This document shows positions 1-5,911 of a stretch of 6,356 bases of DNA, piece by piece (positions within the stretch are counted from its first letter, which is position 1; each line of letters begins with the position of its first letter). The stretch covers positions 1 to 6,356 of the forward strand of contig CAMWZE010000095.1 in assembly GCA_947178685.1 (NCBI GenBank), in the 5' to 3' direction. This DNA is from an uncultured Porphyromonadaceae bacterium (GTDB taxonomy: Bacteria; Bacteroidota; Bacteroidia; Bacteroidales; Muribaculaceae). The position numbers and the translations under genes are program-made. A model generated the notes under the pieces. It had not been told where the DNA came from and did not search any database. It saw nothing but the letters and a program-made list of their open reading frames with translations.

Positions 1-62
1 TCAAGATAAACCTCTGGACCTTTATCAACAGTTGAACCGGAAGCGATATTGACAGTCGGAGT
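1..62 (-). other. Possible start of a chitobiase-C-terminal-like domain, cut by the window edge (residues 1944-1963)
   Basis: TPTVNIASGSTVDKGPEVYL matches the opening of CHB_HEX_C_1-type domains ('P....sG.tv..gt.V.L'), which usually continue with an 'IYYT.DGs.P' motif. Only the first 20 residues are visible, so the assignment rests on a short pattern. Confidence 0.5.
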
Positions 63-3000
63 CGCTACCTTGTTGTAGTCCTTCTTAACATTAACAAGAG
101 TAAACGCATCAATATCGTAACCCTCAAGTGAGAACTGTAGCGCACCTACACCGGGTAGATCGCCGTTAATGACAATCTCGGCACATCCGTTTTCATCAAG
201 CTCAATGCTCTCCTGATCGGTGCTTATTGTCAACGCAGAGGCTATATTCACATTGAGCTTCTTACCGGCAGCTGCTACACTGGGTAGAACAGCCACTTTC
301 ATCACTTTCGAGCCGCCATAAGCCACATCGACAACAGAATCACACTCTATCTTACGGACTTCAAGTTCCACTGCAAACTTCTGCATGTAGTCGTTCTGCA
401 TACGCACGTCGGCATAACTCTTAACGCGATTCTTTACTAATAGAGTTACCTCCTTTGCAGAGAATGGCTCCGCTGCATTAAAGCGTACTTTTGAAGCATA
501 AGACTCGCCACTGTTTTCGTAAGACTCCTCCCTATTAAGGAGAACCACACTTCCGGCCAAAGGCTTATCGTCGATAAGCACAATGACGTTTTCGGAGGTA
601 AGGGTGGTAGGATGCATATACTTATCAAATTCAAGTTCTACGGCATCCTCGAATGCACGCGCAGATTTAACAGTAGGTTGAATATTCTGCCTGATTGGTA
701 TGTTAACCTCTAACTGAGGTGGAGGAACGGGAAGCCATTCGGAGAATGTGGTTTCATAACCCTCTTTCTCGAATCTTACCTGCCATAGACCTTGAGGTAC
801 GTCCCAAGCATACATGCCGAATTCATCAGTGAAGAGAGGATTCTTCTGAGCATACTCCTCTGCATCCCATTTCACGATATTCTCGTGCAAGTCACCATAC
901 ATATCCTCAACCATCTCTTTATAGAATACAGTAGCGGTAACGCCCTCTACCCTATTCGATGAGACAGCCTCATACACATAACCTGACGGATCATGAATCG
1001 GACTGATCGGATCTGTGGGAGGAGCGGGAGGATTCGGCTGCTTTTTCTTAGGGGTACATTTCTTGTAAGAGCCTTTGATATTTTTCAGAATGGTACTATA
1101 TAAATCGGCCATATTGTTACGAGAATCGGCCATCCATTCATTCATCTCATCTTCAACTCCATGGAAATCGGCCATTTCTGGATTTATTATACCGTCTATT
1201 GCACCGATAATTTCACCAAACGCAACTCCTAATACATTTTCTACATATCCTCTTCCAGACTCACTGCTAATCCAATATTTAAAATATTTAGCATTCTTCT
1301 TGTTAGTAAGTACCCTCCCTAACTTAGAGAGTGCTTCGGCGCCATTATCAGCACCTTTAGACAATGCAGCACCTCCCAGGGCCTTTAAAGTATGAATCCA
1401 TAAGGCGTTTCCAAGTTTTACTTTATAGAGATCTACATAGGCAAGGAACGTATCATATATCTGATCGATTTGAGCATTGTAATTTGAAATCTGCTTAGCA
1501 AATTTCTTTCTGTCTTCATCGGAAAGCCTATACGAACCATCCTGACACTGGGCTATCAAGGCATCCGTTAGAATCTGGGCACGGGTTTCCATTTCATCCA
1601 TGTATGCTTCCATTACATCAAAGTACATATTGAAATTTCTGCACCCTGCGTATTGGTTCAGTCCGAGGAAATCCATTACAAATCCCCTAAGATTATTAAG
1701 TGTGCCTATCCAATTCCCCTTTACATAAAGGCTCTTGAGATACTTTATATTAGCCGACTTCTTAAGGAACTCACTTTTCTTACCGGCTCTCGTTGAGGTA
1801 GCCAAGGATCTGGTAGATGAATCACCATCATACAGAATCAAGGCATACGCCACTTGTTCACCTTTGTCTATGAGCGTAAGCCATGTCGCATCATCCTTCA
1901 CCTCAACATTAGTATACAGATACCCGTTCTCCGTTTTTTCAAAATCGAATTGTGATGTCTTGAGCAGTTCCACCGCAGTATTATAGTCGAGTTCCCTGAC
2001 TTCGAAATAACCCTCTTGGGTTACACCCGGAACTGTTGTCTTAAACACAGTTCTGGTATCTTCGTCACTGACAATCTCAAGATCGATAAGTTCACCTTTA
2101 GCAATAGCCCTTTTTTCAAGCTCCTGCAACGACTGTACTTCAGCATCGAAAGCTTCGGAAAAATCTAATGCCTCTCTCCTGCCTACGTTGAAAGCCACAC
2201 TTACATTTACAGGTAATTTATCAGAGGTAAACTTCTCTGTCGCTACGAACTTCTCGATATTGTCGTCGAACTCAGGTTCCAACACTAAACAATCTCCATC
2301 AGATGTGCATACGAACAATTCCACGTCCTGCACCACTTCCGGATTGTTTTCGGTAAAATCAACAGTGAACGTTATGTCGGTAGCCGTATAGAACATATAA
2401 GAATTGGAACTGGTAGACTTATTCTGCAAATCCCAATTCACCTTCACCTGCCTCTTGAGCCAACCGTTAAAGAATGACATATCCACACTCTTGGCTTCAA
2501 TGGCATTCTTATCGTATAAACAAGCCATGCTCTCCGACCGCAATTCGAGACCATCTTTTGTCCTTACTTTAGCAAAAACTGTATGTGAAGAGAAATTAAG
2601 AGCCTCCGTTAAATCGCAAATAATATTCCATTGGCCATTAGCCTTAGATTGTGTCTGACCAATAAGGACGTCATTGTCGTAAACCTCTATTTGAGCTCCT
2701 TTCGTAGCCGATCCCTTTATAGGAATCGATACAGACTTCGTGGACGATGGTACAGATATCGAGAGGTTCTTTGCCGAATAGTTGGCTGTGCCTATTGGCT
2801 GCGTCACTATCTCTCCATTCAGGTCGAAACGGGCGAAGGCACTCGGTACATATTCACCACCCAATGTCGGAACGATACAGAAACGAACCCTATCGGCCAC
2901 TGTGGTCAAGGGAACACTAAGACGACGGCCATCAAGAGTATAGTTGGAAACCGAGTTCCCTACCATAACAGAATTCTCGACGAAATCACATGCCTCCGGC

Positions 3001-5891
3001 AGATCCACAATCAGGTTCACGTTACTTACCTGATTAGCATAACCGCTCTTGAAATCGATCTTTCCGGTGAGGGTCAGGAAGTTTCCGGCTACAATGCTCG
3101 GCTTGTTCACAGTGAACGATGTGTTGGCCCCGGTGTAGTAGAGCTTGCTTTCGTCAAGTTTAGGCACCGACTCAATTTTCACATCCGAAATCAGGCCGCT
3201 CCTCACCTCCACCTCGTTAAGGGCGTAATCCACACCCTCCACAAGACCGGTTTGAGAAAGCTGACCCAGACTGGAGATGGCGTTGTAAAGAGGGTTCTCA
3301 CCCATCGTCACGAGTGTGTAATGGCCATCCTTGAGTCCGCTTGCCGACCACTTTGAATTGGAATACCCACCGTTCTTGCAGAGGTTACCTTTGCTGTCGT
3401 ACAGCTGGGCAGCCACGGCGGGGTTGGTGTTCTTAACAAACGAGACCTGCAATCCTCCGAGTTGGGTTATCTTGAAACAGATATCTCCTTTCTGGGCCTC
3501 GTCTATAGTGACGATGTCGGTCACGGGCATGAACCGATCGGAAAGACTCGTGGCAGTGATCTCAAGCTGGTCATAATCGCTGACCTCTTCAAGAAGCACA
3601 ATCACGGGATATTGCACATTGAACTGTGTGACCGGCTTGTTGCGGGTCTTATTGAAAATCGTGTAAGAGATGTTGGCGTAATCGTCATACCACGACTGTT
3701 CCTCTGCCTCCTCCCCTTGCAATATACTGTTGCGATACTTGAAATCAAGAGCTATCACAGCACCTGATATAGGCTTAAGAGCCATCTCAGCCAAGGCAAT
3801 ATCCGTAGTTCCGGACATCAACGAATCACAGACAAGCGAACGGCTGACATAGTCTGACGAAGAGACTGTCAGAGAGGTGGGCACCTCATTCAGTTTCAAA
3901 ACAAAGGCACCCTGTGCATCTGTCTTACCGGTGACTGTCTTTGTGTATTTTCCTGCGAAAGTCTGAGATGCAGTCACCAGTGCATCGGAAACAGGAAGTC
4001 CTGAAGAGGAGTCCTTCACCGAGCCTGACATACTCACTACCGGGATTGGCACAAGGGTACATTTCACTTGATGAGCTGCTCCATCTACTTTACAAGACGT
4101 TTCCGACGGTGACACATAAGCCATAGCCAGGTCCTGCGGAAGGGTCAGCTGATAGCTTATTTCCATCCCTTCAGGAAGACCGGCAATCGTGGAAGACTGA
4201 CCAAGATATGCATTTTCAGAATCAATCCAGCTTATCTGGACGCGCTCGGTGACATCATATCCATCCGGGGTGATTACGCTCAGTTGCATCGTCTGTGGAA
4301 AGTATAGAGATGCAAAATCCACAGAGATATCTTGGTCCTTTACCTCTACCTCAGCAATCTGACCGAATACATCACCGCGCTCGTTGCGGAGAGTCACTTC
4401 CCATGAAGTGTTACGTATTATATTGACAAAAGTATACGCACGGCGATCAGTCATGACATAGTGCATACGCTGACCGCTCTTCGTATTGCGGAGTTCAAGC
4501 CACATATGAGCATAAGCTTTCGGGTCGACATCCGAAGGAAGATTGACCGTAAGACTTCTCACATCCTCCGTAATCGGCAGGACCGTGAAGTCTTTCCAAC
4601 CTTCAGCCTCCTGATACTGAGCCACTACAGCACCGGGCACATAGACCACTAAGCCCTCCGGTATTCCACGGAATACATAACTCTCCAAGACAGGAGGAGT
4701 CAGGGCATAGATAGTAAGCTTAGCCAACTGACTACAATTCTCGAAAGCACGTGTACCGATCTTTTCCACCGTAGCCGGAATAAACACAGACTCCAGAGAG
4801 GTTTTGTCGAATGCATAGGAGGGTATCTCGGTCACACCCGTTACCCTGCTGAGGTCGAGAAGGGTACAGGAACCGAAGTTATTTGCAATGCTGAAATCGT
4901 TGTTGTTCATGACTCCGGCCACGGTTATCATTCCCACGGCATCGCTGCTACTTCCGGAAAGCGCATCCTTCAGGGCTGAGTAGAGGCCACCCGGGGAGAA
5001 ATCATCGACTATGACATTCCCGAGTTCCTTATCCCACCAGTTCTTGCCCGGATTGGCGGGAGGATCGGGGTCAAACTCGAAGACACCGAAGAGCCGTCCC
5101 CCGCCTTTCGGCATAACGTAATAGAAATCCTGCTTTTCCGACACTATATTCCCCTTTTCATCCTCCCAGCGAAGGAAACGGAAACCGGGATGGGTATAGG
5201 CATACAGCCGGGTATTGTCGCCCTCCTTCATCGAGACAGAGCTCGTGTTGAATGAGCCTCCTCCGGCTGGCTTGCTTTCCAGAACGGTGGAATACATCAC
5301 ACCCATCTGCTCCGGGTTGGCCGGAGCCGCCGGATCATAATGATAGAGGGCCGTGAGCTGCTCGTTGCGCGCAGGCATCGTGAAATTGAACGAAACGGAT
5401 GAGGAGATTATCGCTCCGGAGCCGTCACACCATCCGTCGAACACGTATCCGGTGCGTCCATTTGCCCTTAGGGCTACGGAAGCTCCGGCCTTATAGCGTC
5501 CCTCATAGAGATTCAGTGAGGCAGCCCCTTCAGGAGATACGGCGGCAGTGAGGTTGTAGTAGGTGCAGGTGTCCGGCATCGCAGGATTGACCGGAGCCTC
5601 GGGGTCGTAATTGAATCGTGCCTGAAGAGAGGCGTCGCGTGCAGGCATGGTGTAGGTAAAGCTGAGGGTAGAAGCCACCTTCTCCTCGCCTTCATACCAT
5701 CCCTGGAAGAGAAAGCCTGTATGAGCCGTGGCCCTCAGACTTACTTTTTGCCCCTCTTCATATGCGCCTCCACTTGTGTTAAGTGAAGCAGCTCCCGATG
5801 GCGTCACCTCCACATTCAGGTTGAATGTGGAGGCGGCCATCGTAAGGACCTGCATCAGGCATATGATGAATATACTTGACAGTCGTTCCAT
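1..5891 (-). CDS. Giant multidomain secreted surface protein (InlB-type repeats, BspA-like LRR, Ig-like domains), 3' end missing
   Basis: One frame runs without a stop from the ATG at 5891-5889 to the left edge: 1963 codons plus two bases. The start is well fixed, because an in-frame TAA lies at 5906-5904, no other usable start lies between, and the ATG leads directly into a signal peptide. No Shine-Dalgarno is visible; the leader is AT-rich, as is usual in Bacteroidota. Visible parts in order are a signal peptide, three InlB-B-like repeats, a short BspA-like LRR block, a carboxypeptidase-regulatory-like domain, DUF11-like and Ig-like domains, a helical module, a Pro-rich hinge and a C-terminal series of beta domains. 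No enzyme active site was recognised. The architecture suggests an exported, surface-displayed adhesin or ligand-binding protein. Its anchor or sorting signal would lie beyond base 1. Base composition varies strongly along the gene. Existence is certain; the function is inference from architecture. Confidence 0.96.
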   Translation of the reverse strand, partial: MERLSSIFIICLMQVLTMAASTFNLNVEVTPSGAASLNTSGGAYEEGQKVSLRATAHTGFLFQGWYEGEEKVASTLSFTYTMPARDASLQARFNYDPEAPVNPAMPDTCTYYNLTAAVSPEGAASLNLYEGRYKAGASVALRANGRTGYVFDGWCDGSGAIISSSVSFNFTMPARNEQLTALYHYDPAAPANPEQMGVMYSTVLESKPAGGGSFNTSSVSMKEGDNTRLYAYTHPGFRFLRWEDEKGNIVSEKQDFYYVMPKGGGRLFGVFEFDPDPPANPGKNWWDKELGNVIVDDFSPGGLYSALKDALSGSSSDAVGMITVAGVMNNNDFSIANNFGSCTLLDLSRVTGVTEIPSYAFDKTSLESVFIPATVEKIGTRAFENCSQLAKLTIYALTPPVLESYVFRGIPEGLVVYVPGAVVAQYQEAEGWKDFTVLPITEDVRSLTVNLPSDVDPKAYAHMWLELRNTKSGQRMHYVMTDRRAYTFVNIIRNTSWEVTLRNERGDVFGQIAEVEVKDQDISVDFASLYFPQTMQLSVITPDGYDVTERVQISWIDSENAYLGQSSTIAGLPEGMEISYQLTLPQDLAMAYVSPSETSCKVDGAAHQVKCTLVPIPVVSMSGSVKDSSSGLPVSDALVTASQTFAGKYTKTVTGKTDAQGAFVLKLNEVPTSLTVSSSDYVSRSLVCDSLMSGTTDIALAEMALKPISGAVIALDFKYRNSILQGEEAEEQSWYDDYANISYTIFNKTRNKPVTQFNVQYPVIVLLEEVSDYDQLEITATSLSDRFMPVTDIVTIDEAQKGDICFKITQLGGLQVSFVKNTNPAVAAQLYDSKGNLCKNGGYSNSKWSASGLKDGHYTLVTMGENPLYNAISSLGQLSQTGLVEGVDYALNEVEVRSGLISDVKIESVPKLDESKLYYTGANTSFTVNKPSIVAGNFLTLTGKIDFKSGYANQVSNVNLIVDLPEACDFVENSVMVGNSVSNYTLDGRRLSVPLTTVADRVRFCIVPTLGGEYVPSAFARFDLNGEIVTQPIGTANYSAKNLSISVPSSTKSVSIPIKGSATKGAQIEVYDNDVLIGQTQSKANGQWNIICDLTEALNFSSHTVFAKVRTKDGLELRSESMACLYDKNAIEAKSVDMSFFNGWLKRQVKVNWDLQNKSTSSNSYMFYTATDITFTVDFTENNPEVVQDVELFVCTSDGDCLVLEPEFDDNIEKFVATEKFTSDKLPVNVSVAFNVGRREALDFSEAFDAEVQSLQELEKRAIAKGELIDLEIVSDEDTRTVFKTTVPGVTQEGYFEVRELDYNTAVELLKTSQFDFEKTENGYLYTNVEVKDDATWLTLIDKGEQVAYALILYDGDSSTRSLATSTRAGKKSEFLKKSANIKYLKSLYVKGNWIGTLNNLRGFVMDFLGLNQYAGCRNFNMYFDVMEAYMDEMETRAQILTDALIAQCQDGSYRLSDEDRKKFAKQISNYNAQIDQIYDTFLAYVDLYKVKLGNALWIHTLKALGGAALSKGADNGAEALSKLGRVLTNKKNAKYFKYWISSESGRGYVENVLGVAFGEIIGAIDGIINPEMADFHGVEDEMNEWMADSRNNMADLYSTILKNIKGSYKKCTPKKKQPNPPAPPTDPISPIHDPSGYVYEAVSSNRVEGVTATVFYKEMVEDMYGDLHENIVKWDAEEYAQKNPLFTDEFGMYAWDVPQGLWQVRFEKEGYETTFSEWLPVPPPQLEVNIPIRQNIQPTVKSARAFEDAVELEFDKYMHPTTLTSENVIVLIDDKPLAGSVVLLNREESYENSGESYASKVRFNAAEPFSAKEVTLLVKNRVKSYADVRMQNDYMQKFAVELEVRKIECDSVVDVAYGGSKVMKVAVLPSVAAAGKKLNVNIASALTISTDQESIELDENGCAEIVINGDLPGVGALQFSLEGYDIDAFTLVNVKKDYNKVATPTVNIASGSTVDKGPEVYL
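63..356 (-). other. Unassigned beta domain (residues 1846-1943)
   Basis: The strand series is VRKIECDSVVDVAYGGSKVM, VAVLPSVAAAGKKLNVNIAS, ELDENGCAEIVINGDLPGVG and LQFSLEGYDIDAFTLVNV. The 'D..G.a.i.ingd.pG...l.f...g' part looks like an invasin/Big_1-like or other Ig-type unit. It directly follows the Big_5-like domain, an order I recall from related large proteins. Confidence 0.5.
357..686 (-). other. Big_5/SbsA-like Ig domain (residues 1736-1845)
   Basis: The motif SARAFEDAVELEFDKYMHPT, then LTSENVIVLIDDKPLAGSVV and SKVRFNAAEPFSAKEVTLLV followed by KNRVKSYADV matches Big_5/SbsA-like domains: 'v.l.Fsk.m...tl...ni.v....g..v.g.v', then 'v.F.p..pl....y.v.v...v.d..G'. These are stalk domains of bacterial surface and S-layer-like proteins. 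Confidence 0.75.
690..989 (-). other. Second carboxypeptidase-regulatory-like beta domain (residues 1635-1734)
   Basis: The sequence PSGYVYEAVSSNRVEGVTAT, then WDAEEYAQKNPLFTDEFGMY, AWDVPQGLWQVRFEKEGYET and SEWLPVPPPQLEVNIP follows the layout 'G.Vyea...nrv.GV.a.v.', then 'T...G.Y.wdvp.G.w.v...k.GY'. I recall this distinctive block from very large secreted proteins of Bacteroidota and some Firmicutes (from memory). The Trp/Tyr-rich core suggests a stable fold. Confidence 0.75.
990..1061 (-). other. Lys/Pro-rich hinge (residues 1611-1634)
   Basis: The string CTPKKKQPNPPAPPTDPI followed by SPIHDP has about ten prolines in 24 residues and separates the helical module from the C-terminal beta domains. 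This is the typical look of an extended linker between independently folding parts. Confidence 0.75.
1062..1784 (-). other. AT-rich helical module of unknown function (residues 1370-1610)
   Basis: Unlike the rest of the protein, this stretch is predicted by eye to be mostly alpha-helical. It has a Lys-rich start (KKSEFLKKSANIKYLKSLYV), amphipathic stretches (YFDVMEAYMDEMETRAQIL, RKKFAKQISNYNAQIDQIYD), two Gly/Ala-rich hydrophobic stretches (1494-1510 and 1550-1569) and a closing Met/Ala/Asp heptad segment. The DNA is clearly poorer in GC than the 5' part of the gene. No family is recognised. Candidate roles are a membrane-interacting segment, a coiled-coil spacer or an oligomerisation unit; all are inference. 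Confidence 0.55.
1103..1175 (-). repeat. Three copies of a 10-mer (ATGGCCGATT) in 21-bp phase
   Basis: AATCGGCCAT on the plus strand occurs at 1103-1112, 1124-1133 and 1166-1175, with start offsets of 21 and 42 bases. In protein this gives Met-Ala-Asp at residues 1573, 1587 and 1594, exactly 14 and 7 residues apart, which is heptad phase. It may reflect heptad duplication or a coiled coil. Confidence 0.8.
1785..2513 (-). other. Unassigned region before the helical module (residues 1127-1369)
   Basis: It begins with SVDMSFFNGWLKRQVKVNWD and TDITFTVDFTENNPEVVQDV, which look like an Ig-like strand series. A cysteine pair C1195/C1201 (VCTSDGDC) sits in a tight loop. Charged helices follow near 1240-1265 (REALDFSEAFDAEVQSLQEL), then mixed beta sequence ending in YALILYDGDSSTRSLATS. 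I do not recognise a family. GC falls here toward the level of the helical module. Confidence 0.4.
2514..2768 (-). other. Bacterial Ig-like domain (residues 1042-1126)
   Basis: The motif 'IPIKGSATKGAQIEVYDNDV', then GQTQSKANGQWNIICDL and HTVFAKVRTKDGLELRS matches bacterial Ig-like domains (Big_6/Big_9 type), where 'i.G.a.pga.V.v.dng..ig...ad..G.W...' is followed by 'H.l.a.a.d..G'. It is an extracellular spacer domain in many large adhesins. Confidence 0.75.
2781..3161 (-). other. DUF11-like beta domain (residues 911-1037)
   Basis: The stretch runs SFTVNKPSIVAGNFLTLTGK, then VSNVNLIVDLPEACDFVENS, then YTLDGRRLSVPLTTVADRV and FCIVPTLGGEYVPSAFARF. This resembles DUF11/SdrD-B style domains: an opening strand, then 'l.vdLP.g..fv.gS' and 'G..l.vpl'. 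Such domains act as repeated stalk pieces in surface proteins. Similarity is judged by eye only. Confidence 0.55.
3162..3770 (-). other. Unassigned beta-rich region (residues 708-910)
   Basis: No family is recognised with confidence. There is an acidic patch near 726-737 (QGEEAEEQSWYDD), a possible beta-sandwich (ISYTIFNKTRNKPVTQFNV), and a second one around 805-863 with LGGLQVSFVKNTNPAVAAQL and GLKDGHYTLVTMG. The latter resembles a domain in which an amplitude-limited 'G.Y.lv.mG' strand closes the fold. Composition is moderate, near 45-50% GC. Confidence 0.4.
3771..4040 (-). other. Carboxypeptidase-regulatory-like domain (residues 618-707)
   Basis: The pattern 'MSGSVKDSSSGLPVSDALVTA', then TGKTDAQGAFVLKL and a closing SLTVSSSDYVSRS is the classic layout of this fold: 'G.V.D..g.Pv.gA.V.a', then 'T...G.f.l' and a final strand. 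It is a prealbumin-like beta sandwich that is frequent in Bacteroidota surface proteins, where it serves as a structural or contact module. No peptidase activity is implied. Confidence 0.85.
4041..4571 (-). other. Unassigned beta-rich region (residues 441-617)
   Basis: I do not recognise a named family here. The sequence alternates short hydrophobic strands with polar turns (VRSLTVNLPSDVD, HMWLELRNTKSG, SWEVTLRNERGDVFGQIAEVEV), consistent with two beta-sandwich domains. A cysteine pair, C600 and C611, brackets an exposed loop and could form a disulphide in the periplasm or outside the cell. Confidence 0.45.
4572..5021 (-). other. Short BspA-like leucine-rich repeat (LRR_5) domain (residues 291-440)
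   Basis: The signature strings are LLDLSRVTGVTEIPSYAF, LESVFIPATVEKIGTRAF and the ending VVYVPGAVVAQYQEAEGW followed by KDFTVLPI. They follow the BspA/LRR_5 pattern, in which 'L..v.iP..v..Ig..AF..C..L..l' repeats end with a 'vYVP....yk....W..f..I' closing unit. Only about two to three full repeats are recognisable, fewer than in typical BspA proteins. The preceding part (GLYSALKDALSGSSSDAVGMITVAG) resembles the usual entry segment. BspA-like domains are known in adhesion to host or bacterial surfaces. Confidence 0.85.
5049..5294 (-). repeat. InlB-B/Flg_new-like repeat 3, diverged (residues 200-281)
   Basis: Third unit, 88 residues after the second. It keeps GGGSFNTSSVSMKEGDN, the aromatic core THPGFRFLRW and the linker FDPDPPANP, but replaces MPAR with MPKG and the inner V-x-L strand with TRLYAY. 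It leads through a short WWDKELGN bridge into the leucine-rich repeat block. Confidence 0.8.
5313..5561 (-). repeat. InlB-B/Flg_new-like repeat 2 (residues 111-193)
   Basis: This is the closest sibling of unit 1. Both have V-P-x-GAASLN, 'G-x-VALRAN-x-TGYVFDGW', FTMPARNEQLTALY and the linker YDPAAPANP. The spacing from MPAR to MPAR is 90 residues. It carries one extra cysteine (C155). The similarity is visible at protein level and only in patches at DNA level, so the duplication is not recent. Confidence 0.85.
5580..5825 (-). repeat. InlB-B/Flg_new-like repeat 1 (residues 23-104)
   Basis: First of three tandem units. It shows the family pattern: an opening beta strand (FNLNVEVTPSGAASLN), a 'YEEGQKVSLRATAHTGFLFQGW' type core with Gly, Phe and Trp at the expected places, a strand ending YTMPARDASLQARF, and the linker YDPEAPVNP. 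Such repeats form small beta-grasp-like units in secreted bacterial proteins and usually act as spacers or adhesive stalks. Confidence 0.85.
5807..5833. repeat. Perfect 12-bp inverted repeat with a 3-base loop inside the coding sequence
   Basis: CCTCCACATTCA at 5807-5818 and TGAATGTGGAGG at 5822-5833 are exact reverse complements around a loop at 5819-5821. In the mRNA the hairpin lies at +59 to +85 from the start codon, over codons 20-29, exactly after the signal-peptide codons. No U-run follows in the transcript direction, so it is not an intrinsic terminator. The structure is directly visible; any regulatory role is inference. Confidence 0.85.
5832..5891 (-). other. Signal peptide of the large protein
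   Basis: Residues 1-20 have one arginine at position 3, a hydrophobic core (about residues 7-18, IFIICLMQVLTM) and an AA pair at 19-20 as a plausible signal peptidase I site before STFNLNVEV. This indicates Sec export. Cys11 sits inside the core without a proper lipobox, so a lipoprotein is unlikely. The exact cleavage site is a guess. Confidence 0.8.
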
Positions 5892-5911
5892 GTATAGAGA
5901 TAATTAGGGGA
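5892..5911 (-). other. 20-base intergenic gap of a probable operon
   Basis: Between the upstream stop and the next ATG there are only 20 bases, AT-rich, with no hairpin, no Shine-Dalgarno and no room for a Bacteroides-type promoter (TTTG / TAnnTTTG). An own promoter inside the upstream gene's 3' end cannot be excluded, but none was recognised. Translational coupling or co-transcription is the simplest reading. Confidence 0.6.

Noticed and set aside
1075..1395. 106-codon plus-strand open frame with many hydrophobic and Ser/Pro residues
   Set aside because: It is antisense to the helical module of the large protein, with no domain and no regulatory signals; its composition follows from the codons of the opposite strand.
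2631..3356. 241-codon open frame on the plus strand
   Set aside because: It lies wholly antisense to the continuous large gene, is rich in Arg, His and Cys without any recognisable domain, and has no start context or partner. It is a shadow of the coding strand.
5309..5327. 7-bp inverted repeat GCTCCGG / CCGGAGC with a 5-base loop
   Set aside because: It lies in GC-rich linker codons (A-P-A-N-P-E-Q); a stem this short in such composition is expected by chance and has no positional logic.
5807..5833. Intrinsic terminator at the 12-bp hairpin
   Set aside because: No run of U follows the stem in the transcript direction (the sequence continues GUGACGCC), and the coding frame continues for over 1900 codons.
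5859..5891. Lipoprotein signal based on Cys11
   Set aside because: The residues before Cys11 (FII) do not fit a lipobox and the hydrophobic core continues after the cysteine, so a signal peptidase I type peptide fits better.
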